Part shown: one piece after another, positions 1 through 8,660 of the stretch
Layout: every line of letters begins with the position of its first letter
How positions within the stretch are numbered: position 1 is the stretch's first letter
Assembly (NCBI GenBank): GCA_027485075.1
Contig: JAIXRT010000032.1
Coordinates: forward strand, 1-23,243
Reading direction: 5' to 3'
DNA from: Cytophagaceae bacterium
Lineage (GTDB): Bacteria; Bacteroidota; Bacteroidia; Cytophagales; Spirosomataceae
DNA length: 23,243 nucleotides
Program-made: the position numbers and the translations under genes
The notes under the pieces: generated by a model
What the model was told of the DNA's origin: nothing
What the model saw: only the letters and a program-made list of their open reading frames with translations
Databases searched by the model: none

Positions 1-583
1 AAATACCTGGATATTCACTGGGCAATCCTTCCCGATATAGCAAGATGATAAATGATACGAAAACGAGAGCAGATCCCGTTTCGTTGGAACCAACAATTAA
101 AATAATCGGCAAGGCAATAATCAGGGCTGCACGCCATTGATCTTTAAATCTTCCCAAATTTATTTGCGGATCATTTAGATATTTAGCTAACAACAATGCT
201 GTAGCTGTTTTGGCAAATTCGGCCGGTTGAATCGTAGCCGAACCAAACTTAAACCAGGAATGTGACCCATTAATCGTTACCCCTAAAAAGGGCACAGCGA
301 TCAGCAGCAGGATAAATATCCCATATATAAAGACCGCAAATGACTCGAAAAATCGAAAATCCAGTGCGAAAATAAACATGATCAAGACCAAACTTGTCCC
401 GATCCAGATCAATTGTTTTCCTGCATTAGACGTATAAAAGGCAGCATCAGTCAACCCTAAAGGCGATTCTGGATTGTATATCGCTGAATAAATACTCATA
501 TAGCCAAGCAGCACAAAAAGGGCATAAAGCCCTACGCTTATCCAATCAATCCGACTCTTTAATTGTCCTGACGATCCGCTCAT
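1..583 (-). CDS. rodA: Rod-shape-determining glycosyltransferase RodA, N-terminal part (cut by window edge)
   Basis: A SEDS-family membrane glycosyltransferase that polymerises lipid II during cell elongation, working with PBP2. The reading frame opens with an ATG at 583-581 and stays open to the left edge, giving about 194 residues. It is made of hydrophobic membrane segments. Recognisable family motifs are SWFKFG followed by IQPAEFAK (the conserved FtsW/RodA loop) and a later NETGSALVF segment where many RodA proteins have a DLGTA-type motif. The start codon overlaps the stop of the upstream mrdA gene by 4 bp (ATGA), so the two are probably translationally coupled, which fits the known RodA-PBP2 complex. 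The C-terminal half is outside the window. RodA rather than FtsW or SpoVE is inferred from the mrdA partner. Confidence 0.93.
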   Translation of the reverse strand, partial: MSGSSGQLKSRIDWISVGLYALFVLLGYMSIYSAIYNPESPLGLTDAAFYTSNAGKQLIWIGTSLVLIMFIFALDFRFFESFAVFIYGIFILLLIAVPFLGVTINGSHSWFKFGSATIQPAEFAKTATALLLAKYLNDPQINLGRFKDQWRAALIIALPIILIVGSNETGSALVFVSFIILLYREGLPSEYPGI

Positions 584-2445
584 TTTTTTAAGGTATCCGT
601 TTTAACGCGATTGGCCGGGCGATTATACACCACATTGGCCAAATAACTCATATTCATAAACTTCGTCTCAACCGCCTTGCGATCGACACGGCCTTTCAAA
701 TATTTCTCAATAATCAACGAAGCAATAGGCGCGGCAGCAAAACCACCAAAACCCGCATTCTCCACAAACACCGCAATGGCTATCTTCGGATTATCCTTCG
801 GAGCAAAGGCAATAAACACCGAGTGATCTTTTCCTTTTTGATTCTGCGAGGTACCCGTTTTGCCGCACATGGTGATATCCGGAATACGACCATCCGAGCC
901 CACAGTACCATGTAAAACCGCATCTTGCATCCCTTGAATAACGACAGGAAAGTATTTGGCGTCTACGCCTACTGACACTGGATTTTTGTAAAATGGATCC
1001 AATGTCCGGCGAGGACCAACGCCCTTCACTAAATGAGGGGGAATGTACCAACCGCGATTCGCGATGATCGCAGCAAAATTGGCCATCTTCAATGGACTTA
1101 CAACGAGCTCTCCCTCCCCAATACTTAACGAATAAATATTCGAGAATTTCCACGTATTCTCCCCTTTGTACACTTTATTGTAATACTCCACCGTAGGCAA
1201 ATTACCCCGTTTTTCATTACTCACATCCACCCCCAGCTTGCGTCCAAAACCAAAATTTGCCACTAACTCCGACCAGCGTTTCAGACCCTGAGCCGATCGC
1301 TCGTAGGTATCACCCGTTGTCCCATCATACAAGATCTTACGAAAAGCATGGTAAAAATAGGGGTTACAGGACCACTGAATGGCATTATGTAAATCATTAT
1401 GCGCCGTCGTATGCACGTGACATTTCACGGGTGCCCCCGCATGCCCAAATACAGATCCCGCCGATATAATGCCGAGCTGCTGGCCCACTAGAGCTTGCAC
1501 CAACTTAAACGTAGACCCCGGCCGGTAGTACGCAGATGGCGGCCGATTGATCAAAGGCTTCAACGGATCTAACGCTAGTTTTTGGTAATATTTTGAAAAG
1601 TTTCTACCTGCTAACATACTGGGATCATACGAGGGAGCTGAAACCATGGTTAAAATCTCCCCAGTAGCCGGCTCAATGGCCACGACACTTCCCACCTTGT
1701 GCATCATTAAGCTATCCGCATATTCTTGCAAGCGGATATCAATACTTGTATATAAATTTTGACCAGCTACTGGATACACATCCAATTTCCCATTTTTATA
1801 GTCGCCTTTCTCTACCCCATTACTATTCACCATCCGGTATTTAACCCCACGCTGACCACGCAAAACATCCTCATAATACGACTCAATTCCAGAAACCCCC
1901 ACAAAGTCGCCTTGCCGGTAATAATCATCCGGCTGTTCCTTTAACGAATTAGGATTGATTTCAGCAACATAACCGAGCGCATTGGAAAAAGCGATTGATT
2001 GATAGGTGCGAAACGCGGTAGTCGTGATCGAAAAACCAGGATAATCGACCATTGCGTCTTGAATTCGAGCAAAATCCTGTTTGGATAAATGCTTCAGGAA
2101 AATAGATGGCTTGACACGGGAATATGACCTAGCCTGCCGGGTAACAGTATCAAAATACCCCCGTGTAATACCAAATAAGGCACAAAAACGATTCGTATCT
2201 GCCACATAAGCTTTGCGCGGCGTCATATATACATCGTAAACTGGCGTATTATATACAATTAATTTACCGTGGCGATCATACACTTCTCCGCGAAATGGAA
2301 CCTGAATGATCTTCCGAATGGCATTATTATCCGCCGCCTTCTCATAGGTGTCATCGATCAATTGCAGGTAAAACAACTTGCCTAAAAAGACTGCAGCCAC
2401 CGTCAAAAAAACAAGAAATAAGATTAGTCGGCGACCCTCAAACAC
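580..2445 (-). CDS. mrdA: Penicillin-binding protein 2 (class B transpeptidase of elongation)
   Basis: A 621-residue monofunctional DD-transpeptidase that cross-links peptidoglycan in the periplasm during elongation. One N-terminal membrane anchor lies at about residues 7-27. A PBP dimerisation/pedestal region with the RGEVYDRHG motif near 52-60 follows, then the penicillin-binding domain from about 250. The three active-site motifs are present: STFK (nucleophile Ser311), SCN at 359-361 and KTGT from 529. Length is normal for PBP2. The start is a GTG at 2445; no in-frame ATG lies between it and the upstream in-frame stop at about 2464, and there is no clear Shine-Dalgarno. It is 51 bp downstream of the AtpZ-like gene and overlaps rodA by 4 bp. 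The mreBCD genes that often precede this pair in Bacteroidota are not here. Confidence 0.95.
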   Translation of the reverse strand: MFEGRRLILFLVFLTVAAVFLGKLFYLQLIDDTYEKAADNNAIRKIIQVPFRGEVYDRHGKLIVYNTPVYDVYMTPRKAYVADTNRFCALFGITRGYFDTVTRQARSYSRVKPSIFLKHLSKQDFARIQDAMVDYPGFSITTTAFRTYQSIAFSNALGYVAEINPNSLKEQPDDYYRQGDFVGVSGIESYYEDVLRGQRGVKYRMVNSNGVEKGDYKNGKLDVYPVAGQNLYTSIDIRLQEYADSLMMHKVGSVVAIEPATGEILTMVSAPSYDPSMLAGRNFSKYYQKLALDPLKPLINRPPSAYYRPGSTFKLVQALVGQQLGIISAGSVFGHAGAPVKCHVHTTAHNDLHNAIQWSCNPYFYHAFRKILYDGTTGDTYERSAQGLKRWSELVANFGFGRKLGVDVSNEKRGNLPTVEYYNKVYKGENTWKFSNIYSLSIGEGELVVSPLKMANFAAIIANRGWYIPPHLVKGVGPRRTLDPFYKNPVSVGVDAKYFPVVIQGMQDAVLHGTVGSDGRIPDITMCGKTGTSQNQKGKDHSVFIAFAPKDNPKIAIAVFVENAGFGGFAAAPIASLIIEKYLKGRVDRKAVETKFMNMSYLANVVYNRPANRVKTDTLKK

Positions 2446-2496
2446 GATTAAATTACATTTATGTCAATAACATGGCAATTTAAGCATATTTCCGAA

Positions 2497-2682
2497 TTAT
2501 TTGGGAAGACTTTTGATCAATGCAATCATCGCAAAAGCGATGGATCCTAAGGATAAGCCCAGTGTAAACCAGGGTGTTGCCAAATGAAAATAACCATCTA
2601 AATAGCGACCCAGATAGACACCACCTAAAATGGTGACCAGCATTTGAAATGCCGCCCCAATAAATCGCTGATAATTGTTCAT
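2497..2682 (-). CDS. AtpZ/AtpI-like two-helix membrane protein
   Basis: A small hydrophobic protein of 61 residues from ATG 2682. The frame also extends to a GTG at 2712, giving 71 residues; ATG 2682 is preferred because the extra ten residues look unlike a conserved N-terminus, but this is not certain. It has two predicted membrane helices. The stretch GGVYLGRYLD followed by TPWFTLG and a Gly-rich second helix ending in Lys matches the pattern of the AtpZ/AtpI family (ATPase_gene1), which is linked to F-type ATP synthase assembly or Mg2+/Ca2+ handling. In many Bacteroidota such a gene sits just before atpB, but here it lies upstream of mrdA/rodA and divergent from the SprE/PorW-like gene. 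The assignment rests on a short motif, so the function is moderately supported. Confidence 0.7.
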   Translation of the reverse strand: MNNYQRFIGAAFQMLVTILGGVYLGRYLDGYFHLATPWFTLGLSLGSIAFAMIALIKSLPK

Positions 2683-2746
2683 AAAAAAATTAAAATAATC
2701 GGCTAACCACACACTAAAATTATCCCTTTTTCATTTATATATATTG

Positions 2747-2754
2747 TAAATTTG
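2747..2754 (+). promoter_or_regulatory. Candidate Bacteroidota -7 promoter element for the sprE-PBP1A operon
   Basis: TAAATTTG fits the Bacteroidota sigma-A -7 consensus TAnnTTTG at every defined base. It lies 23 bp before the ATG at 2778 in the only gap between the divergent operons, implying a leader of roughly 15-20 nt. No good -33 TTG/TTTG is found at the expected 19-21 bp spacing; only a T-run near 2727-2731 is present. The call is therefore moderate. Confidence 0.45.
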
Positions 2755-2777
2755 AAAATTATACGCATTCCACCCCT

Positions 2778-4871
2778 ATGAATAAACTGTTGGCAGCTTT
2801 AATCCTCGTGATGCTCAACTGGGCCTGTTCCCAGCAAAGCACTCGACCTGCTGCCGTAGCTTTTCATAATGTGAATGCCAAGTACAACGCCATCTTTCAG
2901 GCAGACCGACTTCTAATCTCACTAACAAACAAAGTACGGGAAGAGAAAAAAGAAAATTTCTCCAATGCGCTACCCATTCTAGCCCCCATCGATACAAGCT
3001 TTTCGCAAAGCTATGCCAAAGAGATCGCGAATCAGGTTCGAAAAGCAACCTTGGTCATTGATCGGCATCAAAACTCCCGATTCGTAGACGACGCTTATTT
3101 GATTATTGGACGAGGCCGACTTCTCCAGCATGATCTAACAAACGCACTAGAGACTTTTAAATATATTAATTCGATCGAACATGACCCGAAAACCCAGCAG
3201 TCGGCACTCATCGAATTAGCGACTATCTACCTGCACCAGGCCGACTACCCTTCTGCGCAGAAAGTATTTAATTTCATCGCTGAAAATCCGATGAATGCCA
3301 GCCAAGAGCAACACCTATTATTGGTTCAAGCCTTCGCCTACCAAAAACAAAATGCCATTGCTAAATCGATTCCGCTCCTTGAAAAAGCTGCACCTCGCGT
3401 AAAAAATCGAGCAGAACGTGGCCGACTATTCTACATACTTGGCCAAATGCATCAAGAACTTGGGCAAACCGCTGCCGCCCGTAAAGCATTCGAGCAATGC
3501 CTCAAACAAAAGTCGAGCTATAGCCTAACCTTACACGCGCAAATAGCGATTTTGTCATTAACTGAAAATATTCCTGGTTTAGAAAAACTTGTCAAAGACC
3601 CGAAAAATCAAGACTTACAATCTGATATTTTTCTAGCCATTGGTCAAATCCATTTTCAGCACAAAGACTATGATTTAGCCCGAAAAAACTGGGAAAATGG
3701 AGGAACCAATAATCCAAATAAAGGCGAATTATATTTCCAATTAGGCCAGCTGTTCTCTAACCAGTTGAAAGACTACCGCAATGCAGCCAACTATTTTGAC
3801 TCCGCAGCGACGTTTTTACCTAGCCAGCACAGTCAATATCAATTAGCCCAAAAATTGCGAACACAATGGGGCGAATTTGCGCGCCTAGATGGTTCAATTC
3901 AACTACAAGACTCCTTATTAAAATTAGGTCAACGATCCGAAAGTGACTTAAAGGCCATGTATGAAAAAATCCAAAAGTCAAAAAAAGCGAAAAAAGATTC
4001 GGTTCAATTAACCATTGCCGCTACGTCGAATGCGAGTTTGGCCACATTTACGCGTCGGCCGTCAACGCCCGAACAGCAGAGTTTTTATTTTTATAATGAT
4101 CAGGCTCGGGTACAGGGCCAACAAGAATTTAGCACAAAATGGGGTATCCGAACACTAGAAGACTTCTGGAATCGCAAAAACAAACAGGCGGCAGTGCTGA
4201 CAGATGCACCGGTTATACCAAGTGCTGTGGCTCAAACCAATAATTTAAGCGAATCGGCACCTACGCAAGATTCACTTCAAATTTGGCTTAACGCCATTCC
4301 TCGTACTGAAAAACAACAAGCTGACATTCAGAAAAAACGAGAAAAAGCATTGTTCGATGTAGGCAAATATGCCAAACTAGAATTGGCGAAAAATGACCTA
4401 GCAGCCAAATCATTAACGCATCTGTTGACTGATTATCCGCTGACTTCCTTTGAGGCTGAAGCATTTTATTTGCTCTATTTGAGTTCAGATAAACCGAAAA
4501 CATATCGCCAACTACTTTTTGACAAATACCCAAATTCGTATTTTAAGCAAGCTATTTTGACCTTGGAATTTGGTGGTTTAACTGAGGGAAAAGAATTAGA
4601 AGCACAGAAAAATTACGAAAAAGCTTTTGCTCAGTTTAAATCTGGAGACTTTACCGCATGTATCGCGCAAGCTGATTTACTGCTTCAATCTTTTCCAGGT
4701 AGCAAATGGGAAGATAAAATTGTATTTTTAAAGGCCCAAAGTTATGGCGGCTTGAAGGATTTTGACCGATATAAAAAAGAACTCAAACAATTTGAACAGG
4801 CCTATCCGAAAAGTCCGCTCATACCCGAAGTGAAAGCCTTGTTGGAAAAATTTACCCAAAACAACCGTTAA
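2778..4871 (+). CDS. sprE: SprE/PorW-like TPR lipoprotein (gliding motility / type IX secretion)
   Basis: A 697-residue predicted outer-membrane lipoprotein. Its signal peptide runs to Cys17, though the residues before the Cys (N-W-A) make an atypical lipobox. After it comes the block FHNVNAKYNAIFQADRLL (residues 29-46), which strongly resembles the start of the mature SprE/PorW family. Repeated TPR-like helix pairs then fill about 85-370 and again 530-690, separated by a basic, Ser/Gln-rich low-complexity stretch. In Flavobacterium and Porphyromonas, SprE/PorW is required for type IX secretion and gliding and is thought to link the PorKN ring to other parts of the machine; that role is taken from the family. 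It is first in a plus-strand operon and its TAA is 1 bp before the PBP1A start codon. Divergence is high, so a more generic TPR lipoprotein is possible. Confidence 0.78.
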   Translation: MNKLLAALILVMLNWACSQQSTRPAAVAFHNVNAKYNAIFQADRLLISLTNKVREEKKENFSNALPILAPIDTSFSQSYAKEIANQVRKATLVIDRHQNSRFVDDAYLIIGRGRLLQHDLTNALETFKYINSIEHDPKTQQSALIELATIYLHQADYPSAQKVFNFIAENPMNASQEQHLLLVQAFAYQKQNAIAKSIPLLEKAAPRVKNRAERGRLFYILGQMHQELGQTAAARKAFEQCLKQKSSYSLTLHAQIAILSLTENIPGLEKLVKDPKNQDLQSDIFLAIGQIHFQHKDYDLARKNWENGGTNNPNKGELYFQLGQLFSNQLKDYRNAANYFDSAATFLPSQHSQYQLAQKLRTQWGEFARLDGSIQLQDSLLKLGQRSESDLKAMYEKIQKSKKAKKDSVQLTIAATSNASLATFTRRPSTPEQQSFYFYNDQARVQGQQEFSTKWGIRTLEDFWNRKNKQAAVLTDAPVIPSAVAQTNNLSESAPTQDSLQIWLNAIPRTEKQQADIQKKREKALFDVGKYAKLELAKNDLAAKSLTHLLTDYPLTSFEAEAFYLLYLSSDKPKTYRQLLFDKYPNSYFKQAILTLEFGGLTEGKELEAQKNYEKAFAQFKSGDFTACIAQADLLLQSFPGSKWEDKIVFLKAQSYGGLKDFDRYKKELKQFEQAYPKSPLIPEVKALLEKFTQNNR

Positions 4872-4872
4872 C

Positions 4873-7185
4873 ATGTTTGCATTCGAAACAGGAAAATATG
4901 CCAAATTTATCCGATTCATGTACCGATTTTTTCTCGGTACAACCGCCGCATCTATCCTGTTTATCGTGGCTGTGAATTACAATTTTTTATGGTTGTTTGG
5001 GGGTATGCCTAGTTTATATGAATTAGAGAATCCCAAAAGCCAAATGGCTTCTTTGGTGATTTCCGAAGATGGACAGGAGATCGGCAAATACTTCCGCGAG
5101 AATCGCAATCCCCTTGAATTTGAACAGCTCCCTGACAATATCGTTAATACGCTTGTGTCCACGGAAGACGCCCGGTTTACCTCACATTCGGGTATTGATA
5201 TCCGCTCCATGTTTCGCGTCGTATTTTCATTAGGTACTGCCGGCGGAGGAAGTACCATTTCACAGCAATTAGCCAAGAATTTATTTCACACGCGGTCTAT
5301 GGAGTTTGGGGAAGACGACCCCGTTTACTTGGGCTTATTAATGAAAATCGATGGCGTAAGAACTGTGATTGCCAAAGTCAAAGAATGGATTTTAGCTATC
5401 CGTTTGGAACGTCGCTATACCAAACAAGAGATTATGGCGATGTACCTGAATGAGGTGAGCTTTGGTAATAATGCCTATGGCATCCAAGTGGCCTGCCGGA
5501 CCTATTTCCAAAAAGACCTGCCAGATGTAACTCTTCCGGAAGCCGCCACGCTAATCGGTCTACTCCAAAATCCGTCGTTATATGACCCACGCGTTCGCCC
5601 AGAAAGGACGTTGGAACGGAGGAATGTGGTGTTAGGCCAACTAGCCAAATATGAATTCATCACGGAAAAGGAACTCCCCAAATTACAAGATGAGCCACTC
5701 AACTTGCATTACCGGGTGGAAAATCAGAATACGGGAGCAGCGCCCTATTTTAGGGAGGCTATTCGTCTACAGGTATTAGCCGCTATTAAAGAATTAAATC
5801 AAGAGCGTCCAGAAGACCAGCAGTTAAACCTGTATACCAGTGGGTTACGCATTTATACCAGTATTGATTCACGCATGCAGAAATATGCGGAGGAATCTGT
5901 TCGAGAGCACATGCGTGCGGAACAAAAGTTATTTTATGATCATTGGCGTGGACGAAATCCGTGGGTGAACGAGGAAATGAAAGAGATCAAGGGCTTCTTG
6001 CGCGATGCTATGAAGCGCACGCAACGTTACCGAGACCTCATGTCGGCCTACAACAACGACGAATTCAAAGTGTGGGAAGAATTACGTAAGCCAATCAAAA
6101 TGACCGTCTTTACGTACGATGGCGACAAGGACACCACCTTAAGTCCGATGGACTCATTAAACTATTATAAACGCATATTAAACTGCGGCATGATGGCGAT
6201 GGATCCGATGAACGGACACGTCAAAGCCTGGATCGGCGGAATCAATTACAAGTATTTTAAATTCGACCACATTTCACAAAGTAAGCGTCAGCCGGGTTCG
6301 ACCTTTAAACCGTTTGTTTATGGAGCGGCGATTGAAAACGAAATTGTCACTCCCTGTGATGAACTGGTGGATGAACCAGTGACTTTCGGCGAAGAAGATG
6401 GTCTTAGTGGTGGCACGTGGACACCGCAAAATTCAGATGGCAAATACAGCTACCAAAATATGAAAATGCGGCGAGCGATGGGATTATCCATTAACTCCAT
6501 TTCTGCTAAATTAATGAAACAATTAGGGCCGGATAAGATTGCAGAATTTGCCCATAAATGCGGAATCAATAGCCCATTAAACGAAGTTCCTTCCTTGTGT
6601 TTAGGCGCCTCTGAAGTATCGCTTTTGGAACAAGTCTCGGGCTACGCCACGCTCGCCAATGGTGGTGAAAAAATTGAACCTATTTTAGTTTTAAAAATAA
6701 CGGATAAAGTGGGTAATGTACTCCGAGAATATTCTCCTCCTGTCAAAGCGGTCATCAAACCAGAAACAGCCTATTTAATGACGTATATGTTACAAGGTGC
6801 GGTCCACGAACCCGGTGGTACAGCCGAGGGTTTGAAGCGTACATCGATTGTTGCTGGAAATGAAATAGGTGCTAAAACAGGTACGACCTCAAATTATTCA
6901 GATGGCTGGTTTATGGGAATCACCCAAAAATTGGTTACTGGCGTATGGGTCGGCGGTGACGATCGCAGTATCCACTTTCGTAGTTTGGCGCTTGGACAAG
7001 GAGCCAAAATGGCGATGCCAGCTTATGCGAAATTCATGGAGAAGGTATATGCCGACCAGTCCTTAGCGATCGAGGGGTATCGAAAGATGCCGTTCATCAA
7101 ACCCGAAAATTTTGTTTTTGATTTTAGTTGTAATGGTCGCGTGGCGGTTGACTCAACATCCACCGAAGCACCTCTCACTCAATAA
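4873..7185 (+). CDS. mrcA: Penicillin-binding protein 1A (bifunctional class A PBP)
   Basis: A 770-residue glycosyltransferase/transpeptidase that polymerises and cross-links peptidoglycan. An N-terminal membrane anchor lies at about 15-42. The GT51 domain shows STEDARFTSHSG with catalytic Glu98, then GGGSTISQQLAKN, then RRYTKQEIMAMYLNEV. The transpeptidase domain has STFK (Ser476), SIN at 539-541 and KTGTT from 668. Between them lies a long linker (about 335-440) of charged helices. All key residues are intact and the length is usual for a Bacteroidota PBP1A. The ATG follows the sprE-like stop by 1 bp and the next gene starts 2 bp after this stop, so the three are almost certainly co-transcribed. 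Start choice is well supported by the tight spacing. Confidence 0.95.
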   Translation: MFAFETGKYAKFIRFMYRFFLGTTAASILFIVAVNYNFLWLFGGMPSLYELENPKSQMASLVISEDGQEIGKYFRENRNPLEFEQLPDNIVNTLVSTEDARFTSHSGIDIRSMFRVVFSLGTAGGGSTISQQLAKNLFHTRSMEFGEDDPVYLGLLMKIDGVRTVIAKVKEWILAIRLERRYTKQEIMAMYLNEVSFGNNAYGIQVACRTYFQKDLPDVTLPEAATLIGLLQNPSLYDPRVRPERTLERRNVVLGQLAKYEFITEKELPKLQDEPLNLHYRVENQNTGAAPYFREAIRLQVLAAIKELNQERPEDQQLNLYTSGLRIYTSIDSRMQKYAEESVREHMRAEQKLFYDHWRGRNPWVNEEMKEIKGFLRDAMKRTQRYRDLMSAYNNDEFKVWEELRKPIKMTVFTYDGDKDTTLSPMDSLNYYKRILNCGMMAMDPMNGHVKAWIGGINYKYFKFDHISQSKRQPGSTFKPFVYGAAIENEIVTPCDELVDEPVTFGEEDGLSGGTWTPQNSDGKYSYQNMKMRRAMGLSINSISAKLMKQLGPDKIAEFAHKCGINSPLNEVPSLCLGASEVSLLEQVSGYATLANGGEKIEPILVLKITDKVGNVLREYSPPVKAVIKPETAYLMTYMLQGAVHEPGGTAEGLKRTSIVAGNEIGAKTGTTSNYSDGWFMGITQKLVTGVWVGGDDRSIHFRSLALGQGAKMAMPAYAKFMEKVYADQSLAIEGYRKMPFIKPENFVFDFSCNGRVAVDSTSTEAPLTQ

Positions 7186-7187
7186 AT

Positions 7188-8660
7188 ATGCGTTTTTTAG
7201 CCCTTATAGTAGTTGTTTTTTGTTTTTCATGCCAGCAAACACCTGAAGAAAAAGGGGAAGCGCTTGCCAAGCAAAACTGTGGTTCTTGCCATAAATTCCC
7301 AGATCCAAGTTTGTTGGACAAGAAAACATGGAACGAGGGGGTATTGCCTGAAATGGCTTATCGCTTAGGTATCGGCAATCGCTTTGAATTGCTTACCAAA
7401 ATTCCAGATGAGCAATATCAAAGTGCCATGCGATTGGATATCTATCCAGAAACACCTAAAATTAGCCAGGAGGATTGGGATTTAATTGTGGCTTACTATA
7501 CCGCAAAAGCACCCGAAAAACCATTGCCCCAACCGAAACGTAGCCCGATCAGTTCGGACCTGTTACATTTCAAACGGGAATCCTTCATCTCCCCAGCTGA
7601 TCCCATGGGAAGTGTTACTTCCATCCGTATACACCCACAAAAATCCGAGGTTTGGGTAGGTACTCGGATGCAAAAACTATGGGTTTTAGATGAAAAACTG
7701 AAAATTAAGCAAACCATTCAGACACCCACGCCCATTGTTCACACGCAATTCGTAGGGAAAAATGCATATGCTGTTGGCATTGGAAAACTATATCCGAATG
7801 ATCAACATATTGGCCAGCTCGTTTCGATTGACGAAAACAGAAAGCTAGTCACATTGGCTGATTCATTGACTCGGCCTGTTGATGTTCAAATAGCTGATTT
7901 CAATCAAGATGGAATTGCGGATTACCTCCTATGTGAATTTGGATTTGAAGCAGGTAAACTGAGCTGGATTGATGGTAAAACGAAGAAAAAAAACAGTTTA
8001 AAGGTGCAGCCAGGTGCACGAAATGCGGTCGTCAAAGATTTTACAGGGGACGGGAAACCTGATCTACTCGTGTTAATGGCACAAGCGCGTGAGGGAGTTT
8101 CGTTATATATAAACACCACCAACGGTGTTTTTGTAGAAAAGCCAATCCTACAATTTGAAAGTGTTTCCGGTAGTAATTACATGGAAGTAGCGGATTTCAA
8201 TAAAGATGGTTTTGATGATATTATGATCACGAATGGGGATAATGCAGATTACTCCTATGCGAAAAAAGCATATCATGGGGTGCGTATTTACCTAAATGAC
8301 CGGCGTAACAATTTCAAAGAAGCCTATTTTTACCCGGTTTATGGTGCCTACAAAACGCTGGCACGCGACTTTGATCAAGATGGAGATTTAGATTTAGCGA
8401 TGATTGCATTCTTTGCCGAGAATGACCAAGGAAAAATTGAGTCTTTTTTATATTTCCAAAACCAGGGAAACTTGAAGTTTAAGGTAAGCAATTTGCAAAT
8501 ACCTGGCGATGGACATTACATTGCGATGGATGCGGGCGATGTCGATCACGATGGAGATATTGATATCTTGCTGGGTAACTATCAGTTTGGAAATAGAAAA
8601 CCAGGTGCGAATAACACACCTGGCCTCCAGTTAACTTACTATAAAAATCTACTTCGCTAA
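7188..8660 (+). CDS. Lipoprotein with c-type heme domain and FG-GAP/VCBS propeller
   Basis: A 490-residue predicted lipoprotein (signal to Cys15, preceded by F-C-F-S). A small cytochrome-c-like domain follows, with one CxxCH heme motif (CGSCH, residues 31-35) and a possible Met axial ligand (Met56 or Met81). From about 140 the chain becomes a beta-propeller. Five Ca2+-binding-loop motifs of the type DxNxDGxxD are seen near residues 237, 284, 336, 394 and 451. Two earlier segments (about 142-170 and 185-220) look like degenerate blades, so a seven-bladed fold is plausible (inference). It is third in the sprE-PBP1A operon. No substrate or enzyme activity can be read from the sequence; electron transfer or extracytoplasmic binding is a guess. 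Its 3' end overlaps the convergent ASPIC/UnbV gene by 12 bp. Confidence 0.85.
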   Translation: MRFLALIVVVFCFSCQQTPEEKGEALAKQNCGSCHKFPDPSLLDKKTWNEGVLPEMAYRLGIGNRFELLTKIPDEQYQSAMRLDIYPETPKISQEDWDLIVAYYTAKAPEKPLPQPKRSPISSDLLHFKRESFISPADPMGSVTSIRIHPQKSEVWVGTRMQKLWVLDEKLKIKQTIQTPTPIVHTQFVGKNAYAVGIGKLYPNDQHIGQLVSIDENRKLVTLADSLTRPVDVQIADFNQDGIADYLLCEFGFEAGKLSWIDGKTKKKNSLKVQPGARNAVVKDFTGDGKPDLLVLMAQAREGVSLYINTTNGVFVEKPILQFESVSGSNYMEVADFNKDGFDDIMITNGDNADYSYAKKAYHGVRIYLNDRRNNFKEAYFYPVYGAYKTLARDFDQDGDLDLAMIAFFAENDQGKIESFLYFQNQGNLKFKVSNLQIPGDGHYIAMDAGDVDHDGDIDILLGNYQFGNRKPGANNTPGLQLTYYKNLLR

